Below are positions 1 through 12,106 of a stretch of 64,000 nt of DNA, piece by piece. The stretch is taken from positions 68,810,550 through 68,874,549 of the forward strand of contig JAHLJT010009419.1 in the NCBI GenBank assembly GCA_031308135.1, written 5' to 3'. The notes beneath the pieces were generated by a model that ran no database searches, had not been told where the DNA came from, and saw only the letters and a list, made by a program, of their open reading frames with translations. This DNA is from Acheta domesticus. Taxonomy: Eukaryota; Arthropoda; Insecta; Orthoptera; Gryllidae. Position 1 is the stretch's first letter, and each line of letters opens with the position of its first letter. The position numbers were made by a program, and so were the translations under genes.

Positions 1-504
1 TCAAAATTTAAGAGACAATAGAAGCAGCCACTCTTCCATATTTGGATATTAGAACAACAAGGAGGGCATGGAGCTATGAATAGCTAATTGTTAATTGTAA
101 TTTGCAATTGCTAATTGTTAATTGTGAATTCTGTTTGTAGTAGCACTGCTCAGTTCTACAGTAATTGATTATTATATTTTTTTTCCTTTCTTTTTTAAAC
201 AATTTCTTGATATCCAGGAACCTAACCCACCTTTCTTCATTAAAAGATAGACTAAACTTTCATTCATTTGACATTCACAATGTTTTTTGGGAACTTAACT
301 CTCATGAATGTTGAGGGATTACTGCATTCACTTTCTGTTCACTCTCTTCCCTTGAACTTGTATATTTTTGTTCAAAATTTAAGCTTCATTTATGTCAGAA
401 GTGCTTTGTGTTTCAAAGTTCCAGTTTTAAATAATACACTTTTCTTCATAGTTATTATTTATTTTCTTATTTATTTAATTGTTCATCACATCCTTTTGTT
501 ATAG

Positions 505-684
505 GACCCTGATATGTTTTGGGACTTTCTCTCATTGCGGCCTGAGTCCACTCATCAGGTTATGTTCCTCTTTTCTGATCGTGGAATCCCTGATGGATAC
601 AGGTTTATGAATGGCTATGGATCTCATACTTTCAAGACAGTGAATGCCAAGAACGAGGCATTTTATGTTAAATTTCACTACAAG
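505..684 (+). CDS. Cat: Catalase exon a (first in window)
   Basis: Sixty codons, phase 0 at both ends, after the acceptor ..ttataG at 504 and before gtaagt at 685. It encodes [15 protein letters not shown] and [18 protein letters not shown], core beta-barrel sequence of catalase that lines the heme pocket. The 504 bases before it are AT-rich intron; I see no further exon there. Confidence 0.95.
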
Positions 685-3600
685 GTAAGTAGCACAAAAA
701 CTTAAATAGCTTGTATACATGCATATTTTTCTATGACCACACTGGTGTAAGCTATTTCAAATTTTCCTGCATAGATAGGCCAATACAGCAGTGGATTGTG
801 GATTGAAAGTTCTTCACTTACATGTTACAAAAATGCAAAATCAAATGAAATGAGATTAGATCTATTTATGTATTCAGCAAAAAACTAGTGGTGTTACAGT
901 ACGGCACAGACTCTTGTACTAGTTCGTTTTCTAATTTCTCTGATCTGTCTAGCTTGAGGTCTTGCCACATACTCTTGCCAGCTGCCATCTATTGCAGCAT
1001 TGCAGCCCAAACTACTTTCTTTTTCTCAATTTTTTTGGTGGCCTACCCATAAAACCAAAACATTACTTTAAGAATATTAAAGGAAAGTAAAACCTCATGG
1101 CACTTTCATTAAAAAAATTTGGAGCCGTTTTTAAAGAAATTGCATTTAAGTGTTGCACTTAAACTGTAGCACCAGTAATTCTGTATTAATCTTGAAAACC
1201 ATATGATTACACTTGCAAACAGTTAATATAAAATAAATTATACAAACATTAATACACAATAAACAACATGAAATCCCAAAAATATCAACATGAAATTAAC
1301 CTATTTTGTCTATCTTGATGTTTACTAATTCAGACAAAATTAGGGTCATTTAACAAAACATTGATGTGTACCTCAAAAACAAGAAGTGATGAAACCAAAA
1401 GACATACTCTGCCAACATACTGTAACTGAAAACCATAATAGCAATCAAGTTTTTCAGATACCAAAATCGCGTCATACAGTGTAATTAATATTAGTGATGA
1501 TGATGATAATGGTGATATAATAACAATAATAACAATAATAATGTACAGGAGCGATTTCAAATAAGTTATTTTATAACAAATTTTCCCACATTTATCAAAC
1601 ATCCAAATTATAAAAATAAAAAAACGACTTATTGACTACTAATCTCTTTTCGTGTATTATTTACTGGTTTTGTTCATTCTCTTACAGACTAATCAAAAAA
1701 TTAAGAATCTGCCTGTCAACCGTGCAAATGAGCTCTCAGGTTCTGACCCTGATTATAGCATCCGTGACTTGTACAATGCTATTGCTAAGGGAGACTTTCC
1801 TTCATGGACCATGTACCTTCAAGTGATGACTTTCCAACAAGCTGAAACTTATCGCTGGAATCCATTTGATGTAACCAAAGTGAGTAATATTCTTTCATAA
1901 AACTTGAGTTCAAAATTTACTTTACTTTTTAAAAATATAGATCAGTTGATATTGTTATTGTTTAATACTTTTTACATTTGCAGAAGTGTGAACTATTAGA
2001 TTTAGTTCGAATGAACTATTGAATCATACAAATTTTTCATGTAACCTACAATAGAAATAAATTTCTTTTTGTCTTCAATTGACATGAGTAAAGAGAAATA
2101 GGTTGCTTTAAAATTAAGTGATAATTTGATCTAAGTATTTTTAAATTAAAAATTGAGCATTATCATACTATTTCATCTACCACAATTTCATTGGTTAACA
2201 GGTTTGGCCTCATAGTGATTTCCCATTGATTCCTGTTGGCAAAATTGTACTAGATCGCAATCCCAAGAACTATTTGCTGAAGTGGAACAAATGGCTTACA
2301 GTCCTGCCAACTTTGTGCCTGGCATTGAGCCAAGCCCAGATAAGATGTTGCAGGTAAGATATTTTATTTCTATTTAAAATATTCCACAGTTATTCATTTG
2401 AGATAATGGAAATTGATTAATTGTACCATGCATTAACAGAATACATTTTTAAATACCAGCATAAATGATGACCTTTATTAATGCAACAAATCATTCATAA
2501 AATGACTTTGTATTGCATAAATCTCATTGTCACAGATTTTGTTGAATGATGGCTGATGTATTTGTCGTATGATCTTACCTATCAATTCAGTAATACTTGA
2601 ATTCGCAACTCCTTTTACTTGTGGTTCTGTGTCTTGTTCTACTGCATATGGAGGTTGTCTTGATTGATAAATGAGACTAGGCCAAAATGACAAATTTTAC
2701 AGCATACTCTAATTTTAGTAAACCTACTAGTTTGTAGATATGATTAACCAACCTGCTTATGATTATGTAAATACAATAGCTCATTAATAACATTCTGTGT
2801 GTTTCCTTTTTCTATTCAATTTTCATCCAATAGGTGTTTTACTTGCATTAATTATGGTAAGGTATTATTTTTTGTCACAGAGGCAGTCATTAGATCGATT
2901 CTTGCTACTAATTGTACTGTAGTCTTTTGCAACAACACAAAAAATAAAGAAAAACATATTGCCATATAACTTGACATCACATGTATGAAGGCATGTATAA
3001 AGGTTTCACTATCTCCCAAATTATTTTCCCTTCTTTATCATTTTATCGTATTTACCCAAATATAACAACCCTTTGATTTTGAAAAATCCTCCTGAGAATT
3101 TCCTTAAATTTTTAAAGAGTTCTTACTATGTAGTCAAAATAAAATTCCAAATTGACTTATCGATTAGAAAATTGCCTTGATGAGAATGTTAAGACTTATT
3201 GAAGTATCATTTTCTTGTTCATTAAAGTCATCATAATCATAGTTTTTGACATTTCCCTCATCATCATTCATCAGGTCAGGCAATATTCAAGCAATATACT
3301 AAATCCTGTTCATGTATGAAAAAAGGAGCAAATTTCTGATCTCTTCCCCTGTACACATGAATTGAGGTTCAGCTGCTTATAAGTTCTCTTCCTTGCATCT
3401 AGAGACAAGCAGTTCATCTTCCTCCTTCATTAAGCCCAATTCTCTGATCAAATCATTTACCTCAGTTTGAGAAACAACACTGAAAAGTAAATCGATGACT
3501 GAAACACTGAAACTCATTGTCAGATCGTTCATCTTTATCACAAGGAGATTCATCACTTGGCATGTTATCTAGATTAACAGTTACTGGTGGTTCAGGTGCC

Positions 3601-6600
3601 TCTGGTGGTTCAAGTACAGACAGATTTGAACTATTGGCTGAATTGGAGATGGTAGGTTAGGGTACTGAATTAAGTTTTTGTTTTTTGATTTGTAACTAGT
3701 AACATCAGTGCAACTAAAGTAGCAATTATCAGAGTGATTCCTTGGCTCCCTCCATACCATTGGAGTGGTAACTCTAAAGGATTATTTCTTCTTTTTGACC
3801 ATTTTCGAAGGTCTTGAAAACAAATATAACATACTTTGAAGCACCCCAGATTGTCCTGATCACCAAGTTTAATTCCAAAATATGAAAAATACATAGTTCT
3901 AACACAGTCTGTAATGTCCATTAGTGTTTTTAATCACAATTTCATCACAAATATTATAAAAACTGTCAGGGCAGTTCTTACAACCATTACTAGCTGGGAC
4001 TGAACACTTACTGCTAAACTAGTATATTATCTTGACAACAACAATGCAAACACTTGTGTCTCCAATAAAACAAACACGGTACTGCTTGTCAAATATTTTA
4101 CGAGTATGTTACCCTTTTTTGTCTTCCTAATACTTACTCATTCTAACTTCTTGTATCTCATACATTTCTAGATACTCAGAACGGCATTTGGCTAGCTATA
4201 CAGAGAAAATGTTAAAATGTGAACAAATGGTGGGTGATATAGCATTTCTAATGTTATTTTTGGAATGGGCACACTTAAAATAATAAGAATTAGGTGAATA
4301 CATACACAAAGTTTTTTGGTCAGTTGGCCTGTGCTATTAGACTATACCTCTGTACCTCTAACTATAACAGTAAACCCTTGTTAGCACGAACTTGCTTAAC
4401 ATGAAATTCATCGTAAAACAAACAACATTTGGGTCCCTGACAAAGAAGCGTAGTAATAAGTATATATATATAAAAATTGGACAACACATATTTTTATAAC
4501 GTGAACACTGATTATTTCAGTCCCTTGGAATTTGTGTTATCGAGAGTTTACTGTAGATATTTTTCAGTTATGTCTTGATTTCCTCAAATTTATATCTTTT
4601 TTTTTTTAACAGTTTTTAATTACTAGACAAATCAAAAAGAAAAGCTTAGTTTTTATTTTCATAATATGCTAATGACATTTTTATAATTTTGTCTAACTTA
4701 AAAATTAGTTAAAGCTTTCATACTCATTCTTCTTATGTATTCTAGGGTCGCCTGTTTTCTTACAACGATACCCACCGCCATCGCCTGGGAGCAAACTATT
4801 TGCAACTTCCTGTAAACTGCCCGTATTCTACTAAAGTGTCAAATTACCAGCGGGATGGACCTGCCACCTTTTACAATCAGGATGGTGCACCAAACTACTT
4901 CCCCAATAGTTTTGGAGGACCTTCAGTTGTGCCTGAAGCGGCCCAGACCAGGTTTTCAACTGTTGGTGATGTTGCCAGGTATGTTAATGTATTTGCTCTC
5001 TAACTCTGAAATAAGGAGCATTTGAAACCGGTTTTGAAATTTTCTCAACTTTATTTTGTTTGTGTAATTTATTGGCATATTGAGTGAAATTTGGCCTTTT
5101 ACTTGGTATATATATTGTTGAGTTATATTCATTATTATCATGTCTCAACAATTTAAAAAGGCCGGTGTGCATTGCCAAGGTCACTAAGGCTGAAGGGCTG
5201 TAGCTGCCTCGGCTCGAAGGGTTACAAGTTTGAATCCTGCCTCGGGCATGGATGTTGGTGTATGTTCATGTTGTCCTTACATGTTATTCCCACAGTAATA
5301 ATAATAATGATAATAATAATAACAATAAGACACAACACACTCGCCAACAAAAAACACTAAATTAATAATTTGTATATATAAGGGCTTATAATTTGAAATA
5401 AAATGAATTTTATATCAGTAAAATCTAGAGTAAGTAAATATTGTGCATTATAAGAAAAGATTACCACATGAACCCACCGCAGTCCGATGCTATGTACATT
5501 GGTTCGTGGACGTTGGAATGGATCAGAGCTAAGGTCGCAATCAGTCACTTAAACTCTTTTGGTAATGGCTCTTCTCATCTTGCATTGTGACAAACATCGC
5601 ACGCAAACTTCTTGGAGGATTCAATCGAGTGGACATCCTTCATAGTAATTCTCGGAACTGAACGAATGTTACTTCCTTACATTAGCATATCCCAATAATC
5701 TGTTCTGAAGTTCCAACTGAATACTGTTTTCCTTGGCAGCAGGGCGTCGTAAAGAGTGTGCCCTGACTGGCTTCACTGATAAAAGTATTGGCTTTGGACT
5801 CAAGTAACCTGTATAGGCTGTCGATTAGAGTACGAAAATTCATTGTTTTCCGGCGCACAATTACAATACTTTCTCTTTCCAACGTTAGTACGTGCGTGGA
5901 AGTAATATTTAGGAATTCATTACCTAATATTTTAACATTTGTTTCCTGCAGCGAAAGAGTCATTTGTAAGGTTTGCCTCCCTACTGTTCAAATTAAACAG
6001 GCTTTGTATATTTTTAGATGGATTAACCATTAGTTTTCATTTTATATAGTAATATTAGAGAACTAATCGATCTGAAAGGTTTTTTTCTACCTCGTCAAAG
6101 GTTTCGCTTTATTTCTTAATTGTTTGTGTACACATAGATCTTGTAAACAATAAGGAGTCGTGCATCCACTGTGCAACAGCCATGCCAGGAGTTTGCACAA
6201 TGCATGTAGTAGGTACAGAGGTCACTCTCATTAAATAACTCTGGAATTTGCATAGTGTTGGCCCCTTTGCTATATCTTTCAATTTCTATCCATGGATCTT
6301 GAGTCTTTTCAATAAGGCTTCAATTTTAAACAATTTTCCGATGAGCCATAGTAGGATTTGTATCTTTTAATTCTCACTTAAACTAGTGTTCTGGAAATCA
6401 AATAACCAATTGGATAACTTATTATCGTAAGTTATACAATCAAAGTATAAAAAAACGTAAAAAAGTAATTTCTTGTTTATATTTCAGAAGATATTTATAT
6501 ACTTCTATTAATGATATTTACTTAATGATTTTGCTTAGGTACAATAATGGTGATGATGACAACTACAGCCAGCCCACAATGTTCTGGAGAAATGTTCTGA

Positions 6601-6933
6601 ATGAAGAAGAGAGGCAGCGTTTGGTGGATAACATCGTGGGACATGTGAGAGATGCTTCAGATTTTATTCAGGTGTGTTCATTGTGTTTTTTTTTCCAAGT
6701 GGGTGCATACACACCTGCATGTTTGAGTGCGTTGTGTGTGCGTGCGTGCGTGCGCGTGTGTGAGCATGCATCTGCTATTAACAATGGTAACACAGGTTCT
6801 ATGGAATAGTAATAAATACTTTCACTTACAGGAACGTGTGGTGAAGAATTTTACCAATGTAGATGCAGATTTTGGCAGAAGACTGAGAGAAGGCTTGCGT
6901 AACAATCCCCGATCCAAGTCTGCCAATTTGTAA
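505..6933 (+). CDS. Cat: Catalase, 3' six exons (gene partial at its 5' end)
   Basis: Catalase breaks down hydrogen peroxide to water and oxygen, normally in peroxisomes. Six exons join as 505-684, 1688-1879, 2202-2353, 4746-4978, 6539-6671 and 6832-6933, all with AG acceptors and GT donors in agreeing phases, giving about 330 residues. They begin at the DPDMFWDF segment (near residue 180 in vertebrate numbering) and run to the stop. The proximal heme-ligand region [14 protein letters not shown], with its Tyr and Arg, is in the fourth exon. The protein ends in SANL, like the KANL peroxisome-targeting end of vertebrate catalase. The N-terminal catalytic His and Asn belong to exons before the window. 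The third exon lacks one T (see its entry), so the conceptual protein is broken unless this is an assembly error. Family identity is certain from the continuous conserved sequence. Confidence 0.96.
884..1062 (+). repeat. Dispersed repeat with ACTAGTGGTG end (copy in catalase intron)
   Basis: This copy starts at ACTAGTGGTG (884-893), continues TTACAGTACGGCACAGACTC, and contains the anchor GCCAGCTGCCATCTAT at 977-992. The same anchor recurs at 35912-35927 and, with one change and on the other strand, at 44583-44598. The head sequence also recurs at 42503, 51941 and 59325. It is probably a MITE-like family; no coding capacity is visible. Confidence 0.6.
1688..1879 (+). CDS. Cat: Catalase exon b
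   Basis: Sixty-four codons, phase 0 at both ends. Acceptor ttacag ends at 1687; donor gtgagt starts at 1880. It encodes the [13 protein letters not shown] and [18 protein letters not shown] segments typical of the clade of small-subunit animal catalases. Confidence 0.95.
2202..2353 (+). CDS. Cat: Catalase exon c, with a one-base frame break
   Basis: The exon opens with [20 protein letters not shown] and continues NPKNY, but the next bases read tatttgctgaagtgg. Adding one T to the T run at 2273-2275 would restore the catalase reading Y-F-A-E-V-E-Q-M-A, which then runs cleanly through [15 protein letters not shown] to the donor gtaag at 2354. The exon is 152 bases long, whereas the phases of both neighbours call for 153. 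So there is a single-base deletion in a homopolymer. I think an assembly error is somewhat more likely than a true lesion, because the other five exons are clean. Confidence 0.93.
4368..4553. mobile_element. Short MITE, pogo/Tigger-like ends
   Basis: The left end CAGTAAACCCTTGTTAGCAC pairs as an imperfect inverted repeat with the right end (reverse complement CAGTAAACTCTCGATAACAC). The 186-bp body has no reading frame. The right end is followed by TA; the left TA is imperfect. The CAGT..ACTC/CCTC-type end followed by GATAAC resembles pogo/Tigger termini. It sits in the fourth catalase intron of the window (2354-4745). Confidence 0.6.
4746..4978 (+). CDS. Cat: Catalase exon d (heme-ligand exon)
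   Basis: Begins after the acceptor attctag and ends AG before gtatgt, leaving a two-base phase that the next exon completes as AGG (Arg). It encodes [20 protein letters not shown], where the Tyr after FS is the expected proximal heme ligand, followed by [18 protein letters not shown] and the [12 protein letters not shown] segment. Confidence 0.95.
5161..5328 (+). repeat. tRNA-derived SINE with TAA tail
   Basis: A tRNA-like head is followed by an RNA polymerase III B-box-like segment (GGTTACAAGTTTGAATCC, 5219-5236), the phrase GCCTCGGGCATGG, and a tail of TAA/TAATGA triplets ending near 5328. The GCCTCGGGCATGG phrase recurs on the other strand at 62.2 kb, so both belong to one SINE family. 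It lies in an intron of catalase. Confidence 0.7.
6539..6671 (+). CDS. Cat: Catalase exon e
   Basis: One base completes the split Arg codon, then 44 codons encode [20 protein letters not shown] and the [20 protein letters not shown] helix found near the end of catalases. Acceptor ttgcttag ends at 6538; donor gtgtgt starts at 6672, leading into a TG/CG-rich short intron. Confidence 0.95.
6832..6933 (+). CDS. Cat: Catalase last exon
   Basis: Starts after ttacttacag and encodes [20 protein letters not shown], then a short tail RSKSANL and a TAA stop at 6931-6933. The C-terminal SANL resembles the KANL peroxisomal signal of mammalian catalase (established). The tail is shorter than in mammalian catalase, as is usual in insects. 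Confidence 0.95.
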   Translation, partial: ERVVKNFTNVDADFGRRLREGLRNNPRSKSANL

Positions 6934-7094
6934 TTTTATTTCACTGGCATTCAAAACTTTTTCTGAGTTCAAATGGTGCCTTAAGAATGGCTTTATCAAA
7001 TTCTTTCTAGCCTGGGACCAACAATTCAATGTTTCTCCTTTCCCTTTTGTAAGGTTTCAAACTATACTTTTTCTTATGTATAATTACAGTGTTT

Positions 7095-7100
7095 AATAAA
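7095..7100 (+). terminator. Poly(A) signal of catalase
   Basis: AATAAA lies about 160 bases after the catalase stop in an AT-rich stretch, with no competing signal nearer to the stop. It is the likely cleavage signal for the transcript. Confidence 0.7.
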
Positions 7101-7976
7101 GAAATGAATTTATGTTCATCATGGTGAATTTGTTTCATTCTGTTTTTCTTTTCAAAACTAAACCCTCCCCAACCAGTTTTATTCCTAAAATGATTTTAGC
7201 TTTAACTGTACATGTTATTTCCTGTATACACCAAATAATTTAAAGATCTAGTTTTCAAGAATATTCGTTGAGAAAATCGTATAGAATAAATTTCATGAAA
7301 AATTAATAGCTTCAGTAGTGAAGTTGTAGGTCTGCCCCAACAATAATTTAACTTTAACAATTTATGAAATTTCAAAGGGTTCAAAATGTATTAAATGTGT
7401 CAAAAATAGTATTACACAATTCGCTCCATTGAGCAAATATTTCAACGAACAAATGAGAGCTGTTTCTGAGAAAATCTTACATTTTCTAATTTTGGCAATT
7501 TTTGGAAAATCAGAAGTATTAAAGAATATGTAGCTTATGCCAGTTTTACAAGCACACATTGCAGTACTTGAGTAAACAATTTAAAGAAAAAATGTGGAGT
7601 CCTTTATCAGAAAAATTTGAATGTGTCCAAGTGGCTTCAAGTAAAGTACCTCCAAAAAATTAAAGATTAATTTCAAATTCACAGGATCTTCAGTAAATCC
7701 CAATCAAATAGATATTCATTTTGGAGAAGATCTTGATCAGTTTATATGCTACTGTTATCTGGACAGATATGTTTTTTTAAACAAGGGATGCAATGCAGCA
7801 GGTATAGGCGTTCTCATTGAATTTGTAATAAATGACAAATAATACATTTCAAATTATATTCCTCCAATATCTCAGCCACCATTTGCAAACCTTTCTTAAT
7901 TAAACTACTTGAAACATAGCCCACCTGTCTTCTAAAACATACTTTATAGTAAAATTGATATTTTTGTTGTATAAAA

Positions 7977-9100
7977 AAGTACATACATTCTCCAGTGCAA
8001 ATCTCAGTGCTATAGATCAAATAGTTTAGGAGCAAGAGCGCGTCAAATTGACCATATTATGGAATTCTTTGAAACTCATGATTTTCGGAAAAACGCCTCT
8101 CAGGGCACATTTATCGTCCGAATGCGGTAAATGATGACATTGTCTGAATCTACATTAAATTTTGAAACAAGATCTTCCATAAGTTTGGAGATTTGGTCAT
8201 TTTCTGTCAATTCTTTTGTGTAACTAAAATAACAAAAATTCAACGATCGTCCACTTGTTGAATTTGGTGATTTTCGACATGAGCCAGATTCTTCTGAAAA
8301 CCAGTGACTTGGCCTAAAATTGAATGGCGAATATATGGTCGATAAGCCCATTTCCAACAGATGTTTCGTTTTCCAGAAATTAGCGAGTAACTTACGTAAA
8401 AAGCGTAATTTTCCTTAAAAATGTATTCTAGGAAGTCGCCAAGTTTAACCGGTTCTTATAAATTAAAATTCCTGCCATACCTGCAAGATAAAATGTAATG
8501 TGCGTACATTCTCCAGTGTCAATCTCAGTGCTGTAGGTCAAATAGTTTAGGATCACAAGCCCGTCGCAATTGCCCATATTTTGGAGTTCTTTGAAACCCA
8601 TGATTTTCGGAAAAATGTCTCAGGGTCTCTCAAATGTCTCAGGTCTGAATGCGGGAAAAGATGGCATTTTCGGAATCTATTAAATTTTGATAACCGATTT
8701 TGCTTTCTGTATCGAAATATTTGCCATATTTTTGGAGATATGGGCATTTTCTACCAATTCCGTTTTGCAACTAAAATAACAAAAATTCAAAGACTCCATC
8801 CGTTGAATATGGCGATTTTCGAAATAAGCCCGATTTGTCTCAAATCGAGCCTAAATTTAATGGCGAATGCACTGGCGATAAGCATATTTCCAACAGATGT
8901 TTCGTTTTCCAGAAATTCGCGAATAACTGAAAAAACGTAATTTTCCTCAAAAATGTACTCTAGGGACGTCGCCGTGGTTAGCCGGTTCTTATTAATTAAA
9001 ATTCCTGTCATACCTGTAAGATAAACAGTAATGTACATACATTCTCCAGTGTAAATTTCAGTGCTGTAGATCAAATAGTTTAGGAGCTGGAGCGCGTCAA
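7977..9100. repeat. Long-period tandem repeat, about 2.1 copies
   Basis: The segment ACATTCTCCAGTG..CTCAGTGCT.TAG.TCAAATAGTTTAGGA occurs at about 7983, 8505 and 9038. Copies 1 and 2 stay alignable through GGAATTCTTTGAAAC-like and ATGATTTTCGGAAAAA segments for roughly 520-530 bp, and the third copy is cut short. Shared phrases such as CAACAGATGTTTCGTTTTCC (8357 and 8889) confirm the register. No intact coding frame is evident. Confidence 0.75.
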
Positions 9101-9385
9101 TGGATTTGAAAGTATGTGAACATTTCATGACAAATGAATTAATTGGGTGACGATAGTAGAAATTGGGAGAAAACGAAAAGAGCACAGTTTCGAGCACTGT
9201 ACTCTTGCCTACCCAGAATTATAATGAAAAAAAGCTTTTAGTTATTTGGTTTCTGATAAAAATATTTTGAATACACACGCGTTACGTCTGTGCATAAACG
9301 ATGATTTATGTAAATCCCGAAGGCCTTGGTCTCCGAGTTACTTTGGAAATGCGTTGGACAGACTGACGGATGTTTTATGTTAACC

Positions 9386-9627
9386 GACTGTAATTGGGTG
9401 TTTATTTCTTGGCGCGTGGGGGCGTGTCTTCACGATAGAATATATCACGGTATTTCGCGTCGTTCTCAGCCGTGCCGCTGGGAGTCGCATGATCGCGACT
9501 GTATCGAGCAGTGCTGACGCTCATGCGACCCCCCTGGCGGCACGATCGAAATACGCGCAATACCGTGAGATATTCCATTCTGAAGAGCAGCCCCTACGCG
9601 CCAAGAAATAAAAACCCAAGTATAGTT
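9386..9627. repeat. Near-perfect palindrome / foldback element
   Basis: Two arms of about 110 bp are inverted copies of each other: GGGTGTTTATTTCTTGGCGC at the left matches GCGCCAAGAAATAAAAACCC at the right. The inner parts also pair (ATATCACGGTATTTCGCG with CGCGCAATACCGTGAGATAT; GAGTCGCATGA with TCATGCGACCC). The centre is near 9507. This is a foldback or MITE-type element, or a cruciform-forming palindrome, that the G+C-poor surroundings do not explain. Confidence 0.8.
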
Positions 9628-9755
9628 CTAAGGCCGGAGCCTCGTCTTGAAATGGACACGTGTAGTGAAACTTCACTACGACTTACAAGTAATTTATGTG
9701 ATTAAAATTATTTGTAAATAAGATGCCTTACAAAATACACTAATTCTGTTACGAT

Positions 9756-10194
9756 AAGGTCCGATTAAATTAAGAAGGTGATTGACACTTGTGAGTGGAG
9801 GGGAGTGACGTTGCCAGGTCGCAAACCACTGAGCACGTGTTACCGGGACACGAAAACAAACACTTCAAAAAATACGTGTAAAAGTGTAAAAAATACGACA
9901 AAAGCCTAACCTCAACGCAACTCATCACAACACAGTACACATTGCGCGCGCAGCACAGGCAGAAACGCAGTACTGCTTCGGCAGTACATATACTAAAATA
10001 AATAAAAACGCGGGCGGCGCGGCGGCAGGGAAGTTGCTGTGCGATGCTTAAATGTTCCCCGTGTTCGGCACTGGCAACTGAGCGACCTGACACGTCACGT
10101 TTTGTCTCTCTGGTTGGCAGCTGCCATGGAAACGGGAGAGGCGTCCTGACGTCACACAGAACTGTCAATCACCTTCTTAATTTAATCGGACTTT
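9756..10194. mobile_element. MITE with about 32-bp terminal inverted repeats
   Basis: The left terminus (9756-9787) and the reverse complement of the right terminus (10163-10194) share TCCGATTAAATTAAGAAGGT followed by GATTGACA, with one mismatch near the tip. The interior of about 375 bp is G+C-richer than its flanks and has no transposase motifs. I could not identify a clear target-site duplication, so the superfamily is left open. Confidence 0.85.
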
Positions 10195-10379
10195 AGTTAA
10201 ATCAATCCACACTTCTCTTTTAAAATCCTTGAGATTGGCACTGTGGCAGAGGACGAGCAACAATAGCGTCCATTCCCAGTAAATTAACAATATCCAAATA
10301 TTTTGTTTAATCACTTCAAAAGCAATCAAATTATGATTTTTGGAAATTCAAAATTTTGAATGGAGACTGTACTATTATG

Positions 10380-11170
10380 TGTAGGTCCTGAGGGCGACCA
10401 CGTATAAAAGTTATTTGAATTACCGCGCAAATCAGGGCGCGTTCGAAGCGTTGTCAGTTGACCAACGGGATAGGGGAGGCATCCCTTACGTCACGTAGGA
10501 GAAAACGAGGAGAGGCCAGGGGTATAGTGGAAAATGTTCTTCTGATTTCGGCAGCGGAGAGGAAAGGGCGGGTGCGTGGGGGCGAGTTTTTCGACCTGTA
10601 ATCATTTATACCGTTAGAGGAGGCAGTTTTTCTGAAAACAATGAACGAGTGAGCTACAGAAACATTTTTATGCTAGTGAAAGGACACAATTTGCGTCATC
10701 TTGTGAAATAATAGACTATTCTGGTTTCTCGAAATGACTACGGGAAGAATTAGAATGAACGCAGTTTCATATACCCGAACAGTTTAAGATAACGCACGCA
10801 CATTTATTAGGTGGCAGTTTATTTAGTTATTTCCTTGAGAAACAACTAGTTACGACGAGAAAAGCCGCTCTTGTAAACTACGATAATTTTATTTCGTTAA
10901 GCGCACGAACTGTAATGTGCATAAATCATGAACGCCACACTCGTGACAAAAAGTGCTTAAGAGTGCTGATGTGCCGAAGACCTGGTCGAATGAGAGACCG
11001 GACGAAGACGGAAGACTTGGGTTACATGCTGAGGGGCGACGCAAGAGAATCCGCGGAGGCCTGGGCAGGCTACTGACCTTGCGTCTGTAGCACCGACGCG
11101 CTAGGGGTAGGCGACGGCGCCGTACTTGACATTCGCTGGTGAACGAGGGGCGGCAGCAGAAGATGGCGGA
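10380..11170. other. CpG-richer stretch, possible promoter or 5' region
   Basis: This stretch has many CpG dinucleotides and G-rich blocks (for example GGAAAGGGCGGGTGCGTGGG near 10561) and contains GCAGAAGATGGCGG near 11157, a Kozak-like ATG that stops after four codons. It might be an unmethylated promoter-like region, but no downstream gene other than the transposase fossil is visible. Weak call. Confidence 0.2.
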
Positions 11171-11925
11171 ACGCTAAGTATTAAGAGATTTTGTTTCTAT
11201 TCTATTCTATATTTGTATTCCGCAAATACTTTTACTATTTAATAGCGTCGAAAATATCAATTTATCGTGGATCACGTAAACATTTATCAATTTCTCGTTT
11301 ATCTTTCTTCAAAACTCCCCCGCGTACGAAAAAACACGAAATCAAACGACCACAAATGCTTCGCGTAATTGAATCGCATTTAAAAGTAAATAATTTTGTT
11401 GTTATAGAAACAACTGAATATGATATTACTTGAAGGCTTTTTAAAATCTAAAACCATTTCTATATTAATATTTCAGTTCAAGCAGCAAGCAAAGCAGCAT
11501 AGAAATAAGTTTTTTTAAAGTGTTGTGAAGTGTAATTTTCAACGTGAAGTGACGTTTTAAAAGTGTCGTGATGAAGAAGAAATTGTTCGTAAATTTGAAA
11601 TGTGACTTTGACGCATTGTCATTTCGTGTATATTTATGCTTTGACCCGTCAAAGCTAGTCAGTGCCAACATAATTTTTCGCCAGCTCTGAAGCCACGAAG
11701 TCTACTTGTACACTTCGTGTTTGTCTGAAGTGAACCGTGGCGGGTGATTCACGAGATCAAATGAATCACAAAAGGAACCAAAGGAACCGTGCCACTCTAA
11801 ACCCTGGTTCAACCAAAAAATACTTTAAAGTTGCAAACGTTTTATTTAGGTGCATGATAAATGCTTATTAGATGTTGACTTTTAAATTTCTGTAGGTCTG
11901 TGAGCTTTACTTTCATGAAGCAGAA

Positions 11926-11928
<3 letters not shown>

Positions 11929-11959
<31 letters not shown>
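11929..11959. repeat. (GA)n microsatellite
   Basis: About fifteen GA dinucleotides in a row, just upstream of the P-element-like fossil. Confidence 0.95.
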
Positions 11960-11961
<2 letters not shown>

Positions 11962-12106
11962 GAAAATGTTTAATGAGGAAACTGGAGAGCTTTTAACAGA
12001 TCCACTAACTCAGACTAGACTTCGGAGTGATATGTTAATTTTAGAATTTAAAGGAATGCATTGGTTCTAAATTGCTATGTACTGTTAGTTCTATAATTGT
12101 TTTGAA

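Noticed and set aside
5161..5260. A tRNA gene
   Set aside because: Only B-box-like sequence and a SINE body with a TAA tail. The cloverleaf is not complete. The same holds for 19476-19605, 29933, 53340, 53697 and 62298.
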